From contig NZ_JBHOQR010000002.1 in the NCBI RefSeq assembly GCF_042408815.1, forward strand, positions 310,001-374,000: 64,000 nucleotides of DNA, written 5' to 3'. Shown piece by piece: positions 1 to 8,081 of this stretch; position 1 is the stretch's first letter; the number at the start of each line of letters is the position of its first letter. The notes under the pieces were generated by a model. That model did not search any database. It saw only the letters and a program-made list of their open reading frames with translations, and was not told where the DNA came from. This DNA is from Thermoflexus sp042408815 (lineage in GTDB: Bacteria; Chloroflexota; Anaerolineae; Thermoflexales; Thermoflexaceae). A program made the translations under genes and the position numbers.

Positions 1-367
1 CATCGATGTAAAAGGCCTCGGGCTCCGGCTTCGGGCGGCCCGTTTGGGGGTCCGTGCCCCGCACGATCCAGATGCACTGGGGCGGGCAGACCTTGGCGCA
101 GATCCCGCAGGAGGTGCACTTGATCTTGTTCTCCTGGGTGTCATAGACCAGGAAGGGGATGTAGCGGAAGTTCTCAGGCAGCGGCAGCTTCTCCTTCGGA
201 TACTGCACCGTAAACACGCCGCGGGCTCGCGGGCCCTGGCGGGCCGGGAGATGTTGAGGCTGATAGCGCCCGCCCTCGAACAGGTAGCGGACATCCTCGA
301 TGTAAGAGTAGATGAAATGCTTCAGCGTGACGCCGAGGCCCTTAAGAATTCCAAGACCGTAGATCAT
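1..367 (-). CDS. nuoI: NADH-quinone oxidoreductase subunit I, 3' end beyond window
   Basis: NuoI is the peripheral-arm subunit of complex I that carries two [4Fe-4S] clusters (N6a and N6b) relaying electrons towards NuoB. Only the first 122 residues are here. They contain the first ferredoxin motif, CTSCGICAKVCP (Cys84, 87, 90, 94), and the second motif lies beyond the edge. The ATG at 367 follows GGAGG by 9 bases and lies 24 bases after the nuoCD stop, so it is the last visible gene of the iscX-nuoB-nuoCD-nuoI run. No nuoH or nuoE-G lies between nuoCD and nuoI, unlike the E. coli order. The identity is firm. The total length is unknown. Confidence 0.93.
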   Translation of the reverse strand, partial: MIYGLGILKGLGVTLKHFIYSYIEDVRYLFEGGRYQPQHLPARQGPRARGVFTVQYPKEKLPLPENFRYIPFLVYDTQENKIKCTSCGICAKVCPPQCIWIVRGTDPQTGRPKPEPEAFYID

Positions 368-391
368 CGCCGATCGCCTCCCGCTCCCAGG

Positions 392-2170
392 CTAACGGTC
401 GACCTCGCCTAGCACGATGTCGATGCTGCCCAAGATGACCACCACGTCGGCCACCTTGTGGCCCTTGCACATCTCGTTCAGGGCCGTCAGGTTGATGAAG
501 GACGGCGCCCGGATGTGGTAGCGGTAGGGGTTGGGACTGCCGTCGCTGACGATGTAGAAGCCCAGCTCCCCCTTCGGGTTCTCCACCCGCCCATAGGCCT
601 GTCCGGCAGGCACGCGGATCATGTATTGCTTCTTGCCCGCCTGGATCTCCCCCTTCGGGATCTGATCCAACGCCTGGCGGAGGATGCGCAGGGACTGCCA
701 CATTTCATCGATGCGGATCAGATAGCGATCATAAACGTCCCCGTTGTAGCGGACCGCCACATCGAAATCGAAGCGATCGTAGATGCTGTAAGGCTCCGCC
801 CGGCGCACATCGTAGGGGATGCCCGAGGCGCGCAGCACCGGCCCCGCCGTGCTGTAAGCCACCGCGAGGTCCGGCGGAAGCACCCCCACCCCCTGACAGC
901 GCGCCTTGATCAGCTCGTTGTGGGTGAGGTAACGATCCAGCTCCTCAATGGCCCGGGGGAGACGGTTGTAGACCAGCTCCTTTGCCCGGGCGATCCAGTC
1001 ATCGGAGACATCGTGGGCCACGCCGCCGAAGCGCATGTAATTGCACATCATCCGGGAGCCCGAAGCCTCCTCGAAGAGATCCAGGATCAGCTCTCGCTCC
1101 TCGATGGCATAGAGGGCCGGGGTGAAGAAGGCGCCCAGGTCGTTGAGGAGGAAACCGATGGCCCACAAGTGGTTCACAATTCGGGTGAACTCGGCCATGA
1201 TCACCCGCAGATACTCCGCCCGCTCCGGCGGCTTGATCCCCAGGAGCTTCTCCACCGCGATGGCATATCCCAGGTTATTGCTCATCGAGCAGATGTAATC
1301 AAGGCGGTCGGTGTAGGGCATGTTTTGGAGATACATATTGCGCTCGCCGATCTTCTCGTGGTTGCGGTGGAGGTAACCCATGACCGGCTCCAGGCGCACG
1401 ATGGTCTCGCCATCCAGGGTGACCACCATGCGGAAGACCCCATGGGTGCTGGGATGCTGGGGGCCCATATTCACCACCAGCCGCTCAGTGCGCAGGCTCT
1501 TCGGCTCCACCCGCTCTCCCGTATCGGCCCGGGCGAACTGTCCCATGCCGATGTAAAGCAGCTCGTCCGAGGCGTCTTCCGCCTGGTCCGGATCCCAGTC
1601 CAGGGGATACTGCACGTTATCGTGCCAGAAGACCCGATCCTCCGCCCGGATGTGATGGCCCGAGGGCCAGCGGCTGCTGAAGGGTTTGTGCTCCTCCTCG
1701 TAATAAGGCTCCTTCCAGTCCTTTCGTAAGGGATGCCCGTAAAAACCCTCCCATAACAGGATCCGCTTGAGGTTCGGGTGGCCCGCGAAACGGATCCCCA
1801 TGAGATCCCACGCTTCCCGCTCCTGGAAGTCCGCACCCGGCCACACCGAGACCAGCGAGGGGACCGTAGCCACATCCCGGGGGGTGCGGGCTTTGAAGAC
1901 CAGCGGGCCGCCTCCCTCCAGGCGATAGGCGTGGTAGACGACCTCGAAATAGCCTGCCTGGATGTAATCAACGGCCGTCACGCTAGACAGATAGCGATAA
2001 CCCAGCTCGTCCCGGATGAAGCGGGCCGCTTCCACCAAGACGTCATTGGCGATCACTACGCCCTCATATTCGGCGGGCTGAACCGCATCGCCGAATTTCT
2101 CCTTCAGCACAGCGAGATCGCCTTTCAATTCCGCCAGCGGCGCCGCTTTGGTTTTGGTCGGCGTGGTCAT
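392..2170 (-). CDS. nuoCD: Fused NADH-quinone oxidoreductase subunits C and D
   Basis: These are complex I peripheral-arm subunits joined in one 592-residue polypeptide. Residues about 10-200 are the 30-kDa NuoC domain, with the signature EREAWDLMGIRFAGHP near 117-132. Residues about 230-592 are the 49-kDa NuoD domain, opening with MGPQHPSTHG near 235 and continuing with the quinone-pocket region. NuoC/NuoD fusions are also known from enterobacteria. There is no stop between the two halves, and the linker near 200-228 is short. The gene lies 112 bases downstream of nuoB on the same strand. The ATG at 2170 has a GGAGGAGGGAAGGG-type ribosome site just upstream. Confidence 0.96.
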   Translation of the reverse strand: MTTPTKTKAAPLAELKGDLAVLKEKFGDAVQPAEYEGVVIANDVLVEAARFIRDELGYRYLSSVTAVDYIQAGYFEVVYHAYRLEGGGPLVFKARTPRDVATVPSLVSVWPGADFQEREAWDLMGIRFAGHPNLKRILLWEGFYGHPLRKDWKEPYYEEEHKPFSSRWPSGHHIRAEDRVFWHDNVQYPLDWDPDQAEDASDELLYIGMGQFARADTGERVEPKSLRTERLVVNMGPQHPSTHGVFRMVVTLDGETIVRLEPVMGYLHRNHEKIGERNMYLQNMPYTDRLDYICSMSNNLGYAIAVEKLLGIKPPERAEYLRVIMAEFTRIVNHLWAIGFLLNDLGAFFTPALYAIEERELILDLFEEASGSRMMCNYMRFGGVAHDVSDDWIARAKELVYNRLPRAIEELDRYLTHNELIKARCQGVGVLPPDLAVAYSTAGPVLRASGIPYDVRRAEPYSIYDRFDFDVAVRYNGDVYDRYLIRIDEMWQSLRILRQALDQIPKGEIQAGKKQYMIRVPAGQAYGRVENPKGELGFYIVSDGSPNPYRYHIRAPSFINLTALNEMCKGHKVADVVVILGSIDIVLGEVDR

Positions 2171-2282
2171 CCCTTCCCTCCTCCTGGAAAAACGCTGGCT
2201 CAGGCAGAACCTGCGCCCTCGGGATTATGGAAAAAGGGGCGGAAGGTCCTCCCAGCCCCCACTCATTCACCCCCAGAGAGGG

Positions 2283-2945
2283 TTACGAGGCGGCCTCCGC
2301 GGATGCCTTCTGTTGGGCCCGTAATTCCGCCAGACGGGCCCGGATCTCCGGCAGGCGACGCGGATCGATGAGGTCTGGCCCCAGAATGGGCACCGGGATG
2401 GCCTCGGCCTCCCCTTTTTGATACCAGGGAACCTCCCGCACGGACTGGCGTTCGATCTTGGCGTAGAGCTTGAGGAGGCCGTGCAAGAGGGCCTCCGGCC
2501 GCGGCGGGCAGCCCGGCACGTAGACATCCACGGGGATGAACTTGTCAATGCCGGAGACCACGTTATACCCCTCCTTAAAGGGACCGCCACCCGTAGCGCA
2601 TGCCCCCATCGAGATCACATATTTGGGCTCCGGCATCTGGTTGTAGAGGCGAACGATCTGGGGAACCATCTTCTTGGTGACCGTCCCGGAGACAATCATG
2701 AGGTCCGCCTGACGGGGGCTGGGGCGCATCAGCTCCGAGCCGAACCGGGCGATATCGAAACGGCTGGCCGCCGCGCAGATCATCTCGATGGCGCAACAGG
2801 CCAAGCCGAACATCATCGGCCAGACCGAGCGCTTGCGCCCCCAGTTGTAAAGATAGCTCACGAACCGATCGATGGTGGTGACGAAGACATTGTTGCGGAG
2901 CTCGGAAGGAACCGGCATGGTGTTCAGATCGCGTAGCTCATCCAT
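2283..2945 (-). CDS. nuoB: NADH-quinone oxidoreductase subunit B
   Basis: NuoB carries the terminal [4Fe-4S] cluster N2, which passes electrons to quinone. The 220-residue sequence has the expected ligands: the tandem pair Cys50-Cys51, Cys116 in GACATGG and Cys146 in PGCPPRPE. The C-terminal 40 residues are longer and more variable than in the short family members. The start codon lies inside the end of iscX: the two genes overlap by 8 bases (ATGGATGA), which points to translational coupling. No nuoA precedes it, which is unusual for a complex I operon. Confidence 0.96.
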   Translation of the reverse strand: MDELRDLNTMPVPSELRNNVFVTTIDRFVSYLYNWGRKRSVWPMMFGLACCAIEMICAAASRFDIARFGSELMRPSPRQADLMIVSGTVTKKMVPQIVRLYNQMPEPKYVISMGACATGGGPFKEGYNVVSGIDKFIPVDVYVPGCPPRPEALLHGLLKLYAKIERQSVREVPWYQKGEAEAIPVPILGPDLIDPRRLPEIRARLAELRAQQKASAEAAS

Positions 2946-3150
2946 GGGCGAGCACCTCCTCCAGCCATTCCCGCTGGATTTCCTCCAGCCGCAGAGGATC
3001 TTTCAGGCGCGGATCGTCCGCGAACTCTGGCAGGGCCACTACCCACTGATGCAACGTCTCCCAATCCACAGAAAGGGGATCTACCTCGGGATGGGCGGCC
3101 CGCAGGGCCAGGGCAATCGGATAGGCGTCTTCCCAGTAAAGCGGCATCAT
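2938..3150 (-). CDS. iscX: IscX-like Fe-S assembly protein
   Basis: This is a protein of about 70 residues matching the IscX/YfhJ family. It has an N-terminal W-E-D motif, a central D-P-x-S-V-x-W-E-T-L-H-Q-W block and an acidic L-P-x-F-x-D-D-P segment near its C-terminus. In E. coli IscX binds IscS and ferrous iron and modulates cluster assembly on IscU. Here it is the first gene of the complex I run and overlaps nuoB by 8 bases, so it is probably co-translated with cluster-bearing NuoB. A longer frame reaches 3201, but the family starts just before the W-E-D motif, so the ATG at 3150 or the next ATG at 3147 is preferred. A TAAGAT hexamer 4 bases before that ATG suggests a leaderless message. 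Confidence 0.8.
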   Translation of the reverse strand: MMPLYWEDAYPIALALRAAHPEVDPLSVDWETLHQWVVALPEFADDPRLKDPLRLEEIQREWLEEVLAHG

Positions 3151-3324
3151 GTGAATCTTAGCACAATGTGGGAGGATTTGGCGAATTCTTGGCATCCCCA
3201 TCGGAACCCCCGAGGGGGCATCCTAGCGATGAGGGGGATCCCTTTCCGCGCGCTCCCGGCGGCCTACGGGCTGCTCGCGAATCGGATGGAGGCCATTGGG
3301 CCTGAGAGAGGCCGGAGGTCCCTT

Positions 3325-3352
3325 GAAAAAGCCCCAGGCGAGAAGCCCTGGC
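3325..3352 (-). terminator. Rho-independent terminator after the aldehyde dehydrogenase gene
   Basis: On the minus strand a CCAGG/CCTGG stem (plus coordinates about 3333-3350) with a short loop and one bulge is followed by GGC and a run of five T. It lies about 20 bases after the aldehyde dehydrogenase stop and separates that gene from the iscX-nuo run. Confidence 0.65.
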
Positions 3353-3371
3353 ACAACACCGGAAGCGCTCC

Positions 3372-4868
3372 CTACTGGCTCGGGACCTGGCCGAAGGCGG
3401 TTGTGTCGATTTGGGCCCGCTGGAGCCGGCCGCTGTAATCCACATAGACAGCCTTCCACTCCGTGAAGAACTCGATGGCCGTCAGCCCAGCTTCCCGATG
3501 GCCATTGCCCGTGCCCCGGGTGCCGCCGAAGGGGAATTGGATCTCCGCCCCCGTGGTGCCGTGGTTGATGTAGACGATGCCCGTGGTGATGTCCCGGATC
3601 GCCTGGAAGGCCTTATTGACATCCTGGGTGAAGAGGCTGCTGGAGAGGCCGTAGTTCACCGTGTTGTTGATGCGGATGGCTTCCTCCAGGCTCTCCGTCT
3701 CGATGATGGAGAGCACCGGGCCGAAGATCTCCTCCTGGGCGATCCGCATGTCAGGCCGAACCTGATCGAAGATCGTCGGCTCGTAGAAGAACCCTTTTCC
3801 GTTCACCTTCACCGGGTTGCCGCCGCATAGCAACCGGGCCCCTTCGGCCTTCCCGATCTCCACATAGGAGTGGACCTTCCGCACCGCCGCCTCGTTGATC
3901 AGCGGCCCCACGTCCGTGGTTGGCTCCAGGCCATTCCCCAGCCGCAACCCCTTCGCCCGCTCCACTAGCATCTCGGTGAATTTCTCCTTGATGGGCTTGT
4001 GGAGGATCAACCGGGAACAGGCCGTGCAGCGCTGTCCAGTGGTCCCGAAGGCCGCCCACAGGGTGGCCTCGAGGGCCAGCTCCAGGTTGGCATCCTCCAT
4101 CACAATGATGGCGTTCTTGCCGCCCATCTCCAGGGACACCCGCTTGAGGTGTCGGGCCGCCCGGGCGTAGAGGTCCCGGCCGACCTCGGTGGAGCCGGTG
4201 AAGGAAACGGCTTTCACAATGGGATGCTCCACCAAGGCATTGCCCACCGTGGGGCCAGGGCCGATGACCAAGTTCAGGACACCCGGAGGAAGCCCTGCCT
4301 CCTCGAAGATCCGCACGAACGCCGCAGCGGTGGCGGGCGTGTCCGTGGCGGGTTTGAAGATCACGGTGTTGCCGGCGACCAGGGCGGGGAAGATCTTCCA
4401 GGAGGGGATGGCGATGGGGAAGTTCCAGGGGGTGATGCAGGCGACGACCCCGATCGGATCCCGGATGGCCATGCCGAACTTGTTCGGCAGCTCCACGGGG
4501 GCGGTATAACCCAGAAGCCGGCGGCCTTCCCCTCCAATGTAGAAGGCCATGTCGATGGCCTCCTGGACATCGCCCCGGGCCTCCGGGAGCACCTTCCCCA
4601 TCTCCTGAGTCAGCAGCCGGGCGATCTCCTCCTTCCGCTCGACGAGCAATTGCCCCACGCGATAGAGGATCTCCGCCCGCTTGGGCGCGGGGACCTTCCG
4701 CCACTTCTCGAAGGCTGCCGCAGCCGCCTCCACGGCCGCCTCCACATCCCGCTCATCGGATTTCACCACCTCGGCGACCGGCTCCTCCGTAGCCGGGTTA
4801 ATGTCCAGATAGCGAGCCTCCGAATGGGATTCCACCCATTTCCCATTAATATAGTTCCGGACCAACAT
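3372..4868 (-). CDS. NAD(P)-dependent aldehyde dehydrogenase
   Basis: This enzyme of the ALDH superfamily oxidises an aldehyde to the acid using NAD(P)+. At about 498 residues it has standard length. Catalytic positions are visible: Asn149 in TPWNF, the general base Glu247 in LEMGGKN and the nucleophile Cys281 in GQRCTACSR. The C-terminal block with GGTRGTGNGHREAG and EWKAVYVDYSGRLQ resembles the aminoadipate-semialdehyde (ALDH7-like) group, but the substrate cannot be read from sequence alone. An upstream-extended frame reaches 4931, but that would begin inside the promoter. The ATG at 4868 lies 7 bases after GAGGGG, so it is the supported start. The gene is monocistronic, with its own promoter and terminator. 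Confidence 0.92.
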   Translation of the reverse strand: MLVRNYINGKWVESHSEARYLDINPATEEPVAEVVKSDERDVEAAVEAAAAAFEKWRKVPAPKRAEILYRVGQLLVERKEEIARLLTQEMGKVLPEARGDVQEAIDMAFYIGGEGRRLLGYTAPVELPNKFGMAIRDPIGVVACITPWNFPIAIPSWKIFPALVAGNTVIFKPATDTPATAAAFVRIFEEAGLPPGVLNLVIGPGPTVGNALVEHPIVKAVSFTGSTEVGRDLYARAARHLKRVSLEMGGKNAIIVMEDANLELALEATLWAAFGTTGQRCTACSRLILHKPIKEKFTEMLVERAKGLRLGNGLEPTTDVGPLINEAAVRKVHSYVEIGKAEGARLLCGGNPVKVNGKGFFYEPTIFDQVRPDMRIAQEEIFGPVLSIIETESLEEAIRINNTVNYGLSSSLFTQDVNKAFQAIRDITTGIVYINHGTTGAEIQFPFGGTRGTGNGHREAGLTAIEFFTEWKAVYVDYSGRLQRAQIDTTAFGQVPSQ

Positions 4869-4901
4869 GAGGGCCCCCTCGGCGCACATGGTTGCGTGGG
4901 G

Positions 4902-4931
4902 ATTATAGGCCCGGCCGGAAGCCCGTGTCAA
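4902..4931 (-). promoter_or_regulatory. Consensus sigma-70 promoter for the aldehyde dehydrogenase gene
   Basis: On the minus strand TTGACA (plus 4926-4931) and TATAAT (plus 4902-4907) are separated by 18 bases. Both hexamers match the consensus exactly. Transcription should start near 4895, which rules out the longest in-frame start of the gene and supports the ATG at 4868. Confidence 0.85.
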
Positions 4932-5115
4932 CCGGTGCTGTACCGCTTATGGGTGCCCGAGACCGCCGTGGCCCCGGCTCGCCTTTTCTTGAAGATGGGC
5001 TTTTCCGACCTGCGCACGTAGGAGCGCATGCCCGTTATCGGGCAGACCAACAGCGAGCGCGCGGTCTCCTTCGGAGCCATCCAGCTCCGGCCCATATCTA
5101 AACCCTGTCTCTGAT

Positions 5116-5298
5116 CGTTTCGGCGATCGCGTTGAGTTGGTGGAAGCGGTGTATCCGGAGACCTACCCGTTGCGGATGAAGCCGGAGACGCCGGGTCTCT
5201 ACGAGATTGGGACCGGCCTCTACCGGCCAGACACAGGCGAACGACTCCGTCTTCCGGATGGACGAGATTCCCTGCTTCTGAGCAGGATCCGCATTCCA
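5116..5298 (+). pseudogene. Remnant of the C-terminus of a membrane glycosyltransferase-type protein
   Basis: A short frame reads FGDRVELVEA and, some 30 residues later, GLYRPDTGERLRLPDGRD and LLLSRIRI. This resembles the C-terminal beta-domain common in large Chloroflexota membrane glycosyltransferases and related proteins, where a 'fgdrirLlgy' strand precedes a 'vGLYdpxTGeRl' strand. The normal spacer between the two is missing, upstream frames are interrupted by stops, and no start or ribosome site fits. I read the 480-base gap 4869-5410 as holding this decayed fragment plus the flanking promoters and nothing else. The family match is from memory and not computed. Confidence 0.4.
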
Positions 5299-5372
5299 AC
5301 AGCCTGCGGTGATCATCTCTTACAACCTGGGATCCATAACGAGGAACCGGGCTGGCTTTTCCCTTCTTCAGA

Positions 5373-5378
5373 TATAAT
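5373..5378 (+). promoter_or_regulatory. -10 element upstream of icd
   Basis: A perfect TATAAT lies 33 bases before the icd start. No good -35 hexamer is present at 16-18 bases. A GAGGGTG ribosome site follows at 5400-5406. Confidence 0.55.
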
Positions 5379-5410
5379 GTCCGTGAAAAGATTCGCATGA
5401 GGGTGCAGCC

Positions 5411-6640
5411 ATGTTCACTCACGTGCGTGTCCCGGAAGATGGGAAGAAGATCGAGGTACGGAACGGTCAGCTGGTGGTCCCGGATCACCCGATCATCGGC
5501 TACATCGTGGGCGATGGGACGGGGCGGGACATCATGCCGGCGGCGATGAAGGTCTGGAACGCCGCCGTGCAAAAGGTTTATGGGGGGCAGCGGAAGATCG
5601 CATGGGTCCGCCTCTATGCCGGCGAGGATGCCGAGGAGCTGTATGGGGAACGCCTCCCCGAGGAAACCCTGCGCGCGATCCAGGAGTTTGTCGTGGCCAT
5701 CAAAGGTCCTCTCACCACCCCGGTGGGCTACGGCTGGCGGAGTGTCAACGTGCAGCTCCGCCAGAAACTGGATCTCTACGCATGTGTGCGCCCGGTCAAG
5801 TGGTATCCGGGGGTCCCCTCTCCCCTGAAGGAACCTCATAAGGTCAACATGGTGGTGTTCCGCGAGAACACAGAAGACGTTTACGCCGGGATCGAATGGG
5901 AAGCCGGCTCTCCGGAGGCTAAGCGAGTGGCCGCCTATCTGAAGCGGACCTTCCGGATCACCCTCCCGCCCAACACCGGCATTGGGGTCAAACCCATCAG
6001 CGAGGGGGCCACCAAGCGGTTGGTGCGCAAGGCCATCCGCTACGCCCTGGAGAACGGCCGGCGCAGCGTCACTCTGGTCGGCAAAGGCAACATCATGAAA
6101 TACACGGAGGGCGCCTTCATCCGCTGGGGTTACGAGGTAGCCAAGGAAGAGTTCGGCGACATGACCATCACCGAAGCCGAGATCGCCGAAGGCAAGCCCG
6201 CTGATGGAAAGATCATCATTAAGGATCGTATCGCCGATGCCATGTTCCAGCAGGTCTTGCTCCGACCCGAGGAATACGACGTGATCGCCACCCCCAACCT
6301 CAACGGCGATTATCTCTCCGAGGCTCTGGCGGCCATGGTAGGTGGGGTGGGTATCGCCCCCGGCGCCAACATCGGGGATGCCCTGGCCGTCTTCGAGGCC
6401 ACCCACGGCTCCGCGCCCAAATATGCGGGGCTGGACAAAGTGAACCCGGGCTCGCTGCTGCTCTCCGGGGTGATGATGTTCCGCTACATCGGATGGAACG
6501 AAGCGGCCGACGCCATCGAGGCAGCCTTCACCCGGACCATCCAGCAGAAAATCGTCACTTATGACCTGGCCCGCTTGATGGAAGGCGCCCGCCAGGTCCG
6601 CACCAGCGAGTTCGCCGACGCTGTCGTGGCCAATCTCTGA
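5411..6640 (+). CDS. icd: Isocitrate dehydrogenase, NADP-type
   Basis: This enzyme converts isocitrate to 2-oxoglutarate and CO2 in the TCA cycle. The 409 residues align throughout with E. coli Icd (416). The substrate loop reads WRSVNVQLRQ, with the serine that is phosphorylated in E. coli. Acid-binding residues lie in FRENTEDVYAGIEW. The coenzyme determinants APKYAG and VTYDLARL keep the Lys-Tyr and Tyr...Arg residues that select NADP over NAD. The gene has its own -10 box and ends at a strong terminator, so it is monocistronic. A second, distinct enzyme of the same superfamily is encoded at 27680-28810. Confidence is high for family and cofactor type. Confidence 0.95.
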   Translation: MFTHVRVPEDGKKIEVRNGQLVVPDHPIIGYIVGDGTGRDIMPAAMKVWNAAVQKVYGGQRKIAWVRLYAGEDAEELYGERLPEETLRAIQEFVVAIKGPLTTPVGYGWRSVNVQLRQKLDLYACVRPVKWYPGVPSPLKEPHKVNMVVFRENTEDVYAGIEWEAGSPEAKRVAAYLKRTFRITLPPNTGIGVKPISEGATKRLVRKAIRYALENGRRSVTLVGKGNIMKYTEGAFIRWGYEVAKEEFGDMTITEAEIAEGKPADGKIIIKDRIADAMFQQVLLRPEEYDVIATPNLNGDYLSEALAAMVGGVGIAPGANIGDALAVFEATHGSAPKYAGLDKVNPGSLLLSGVMMFRYIGWNEAADAIEAAFTRTIQQKIVTYDLARLMEGARQVRTSEFADAVVANL

Positions 6641-6655
6641 CGCCATATCCGTGAG

Positions 6656-6688
6656 GGCCGGGGGGCCCAGCCGCCCTCCGGCCTTTTG
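6656..6688 (+). terminator. Rho-independent terminator after icd
   Basis: An 11-pair GC-rich stem (6656-6666 with 6673-6683, one G-T pair) closes a 6-base loop and is followed by TTTT. It begins 16 bases after the icd stop. Confidence 0.75.
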
Positions 6689-6750
6689 CTCGATGAGGGC
6701 TGGGAAGCGCATCGCTTTCCCAATCCCGCAGGAAAGAAGGAGCGAACCCT

Positions 6751-7269
6751 ATGGACTATGGGGTTGTGGTTGCATTGTTCCGATGCCCAGGCCACCGGAT
6801 CCCCATGGAATCCGTTTCCGCTCTTCGCGTGGAAGCCGGCTATGGCATCGTGGGCGACTCCCATGCCCGGGAGGGATCCCTCCGTCAGATCCTGCTGATG
6901 GACCAGGAAACCCTGGACGCCCTGGATCTTCCGCCAGGAGCGGTGCGGGAGAACATCACCGTGCGGGGCCTCCCTCTTCACGACCTTCAGTCTGGAGAGC
7001 ACCTCCGGGTCGGCGAGGCTTTGCTGGAGATCACCCAACCCTGCACGCCCTGTTCGCGTATGGAGGAGATCCGGCCCGGGCTGCAGGAGGCTCTCCGCGG
7101 CCGCCGCGGCATGCTCGCCCGAGTGGTGGAAAGCGGATGGATTCGCCGGGGTGATCTCATCCGGATCGAGTCCCGCAAAACATCCCCTTGCCCCCCTCAT
7201 GGCTTTCCAAAGTCCAAATTCCCTTTTTCACAAAATTGTGGATATATTAGAAATGAGGAAACAGCATAG
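6751..7269 (+). CDS. MOSC domain protein
   Basis: This is a stand-alone MOSC domain (molybdenum cofactor sulfurase C-terminal type) of 172 residues. Such proteins bind molybdenum cofactor or act in sulfur or N-hydroxyl chemistry on it. Visible features are a conserved G-D-x-H-A stretch near 35-40, R-E-N-I-T-V near 66-71 and the Cys-containing T-Q-P-C-T-P-C-S-R block near 92-100 where family members place the conserved cysteine. Residues after about 142 form a non-conserved tail that runs over the probable rex promoter. An AAGGAG ribosome site precedes the ATG. The partner enzyme is not in the window. MoeA (61671-62975) is the only other molybdopterin gene here. Confidence 0.85.
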   Translation: MDYGVVVALFRCPGHRIPMESVSALRVEAGYGIVGDSHAREGSLRQILLMDQETLDALDLPPGAVRENITVRGLPLHDLQSGEHLRVGEALLEITQPCTPCSRMEEIRPGLQEALRGRRGMLARVVESGWIRRGDLIRIESRKTSPCPPHGFPKSKFPFSQNCGYIRNEETA

Positions 7270-7286
7270 AGGCGGGGGTCGGTGAA

Positions 7287-7919
7287 ATGGCTACCGTGCA
7301 AAAGGTTCCAGATATTGTGGTGGGGCGGCTGCCCGTGTATCTGCGGGCCCTTCAGGTGATGGCCGCCGAGGGTCGGGAGATCACCTCATCCCAGGAGCTG
7401 GGGGAACGCCTGGGGATCAGCTCGGCGCAAATCCGGAAGGACCTCTCGTATTTTGGCACCTTCGGCAAGCAGGGAACCGGATATCGTATCCCGGATCTGA
7501 TTGAACACCTGAAGCGCATTCTGAAAGTAGATCGAACGTGGGATATGATCCTGATCGGAGCGGGCAACCTGGGGCACGCCCTGGCCCAGTATCAGGGCTT
7601 CACCCCTCGGGGGTTCCGGCTGGTGGCGATCTTCGACAACGATCCGGAGAAGATCGGACGGCCGATCGGGCCCCACATCATTCGGGATGTGCAGGAGCTC
7701 CCCGCCTTCGTGCGGGAGTATGGCATTCAGATCGCCATGATCGCTGTTCCGGCCTCCGCCGCCCAGCAGGTGGCCGATCTCTGCGTGGAGGCCGGCATCC
7801 GTGCGATCCTGAACTACGCCCCGATCCACCTGAAAGTCCCACACGGGATCCTGGTGCAATATATCGATCCCGCTATCCATCTCCAGCAAATGACCTATTA
7901 TCTGGATGACCAGGCTTGA
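7287..7919 (+). CDS. rex: Redox-sensing transcriptional repressor Rex
   Basis: Rex is a homodimeric repressor that leaves DNA when the NADH/NAD+ ratio rises, and it typically controls respiratory and fermentative genes. The 210 residues show an N-terminal winged helix (about 1-80) containing the recognition segment S-S-A-Q-I-R-K-D-L-S-Y-F-G. A Rossmann NAD(H) domain follows, with GAGNLGHAL at 91-99, and then the C-terminal domain-swapped helix. It starts 17 bases after the MOSC stop on the same strand. Likely targets, judged only from function, include nuo, sdh and the aldehyde dehydrogenase, but I did not find a clear Rex operator in front of them. Confidence 0.94.
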   Translation: MATVQKVPDIVVGRLPVYLRALQVMAAEGREITSSQELGERLGISSAQIRKDLSYFGTFGKQGTGYRIPDLIEHLKRILKVDRTWDMILIGAGNLGHALAQYQGFTPRGFRLVAIFDNDPEKIGRPIGPHIIRDVQELPAFVREYGIQIAMIAVPASAAQQVADLCVEAGIRAILNYAPIHLKVPHGILVQYIDPAIHLQQMTYYLDDQA

Positions 7920-8081
7920 CCCCAGCGGGAGATAAGGGCGTGGTTGGAGGTGAGGGCAAGGAGCGCCACGGGGAACGCTCCGCCCGGGGGGCGAAGGGAC
8001 CGGGGGGAGGCGCCACGCCGGATCCCGCCCGAATCGGCAACAAGCGCTCGCTGATGAAATCCACCTGAATGGAGCAAGAGG

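Noticed and set aside
4928..6712. 594-residue minus-strand frame opposite icd
   Set aside because: It is a GC-bias shadow of icd. Its content is antisense to conserved enzyme blocks and it has no ribosome site.
7230..7242. CACAAAATTGTG in front of rex as a Rex operator
   Set aside because: Known Rex sites have TTGTG on the left and CACAA on the right. Here the halves are in the opposite order and only two bases apart.
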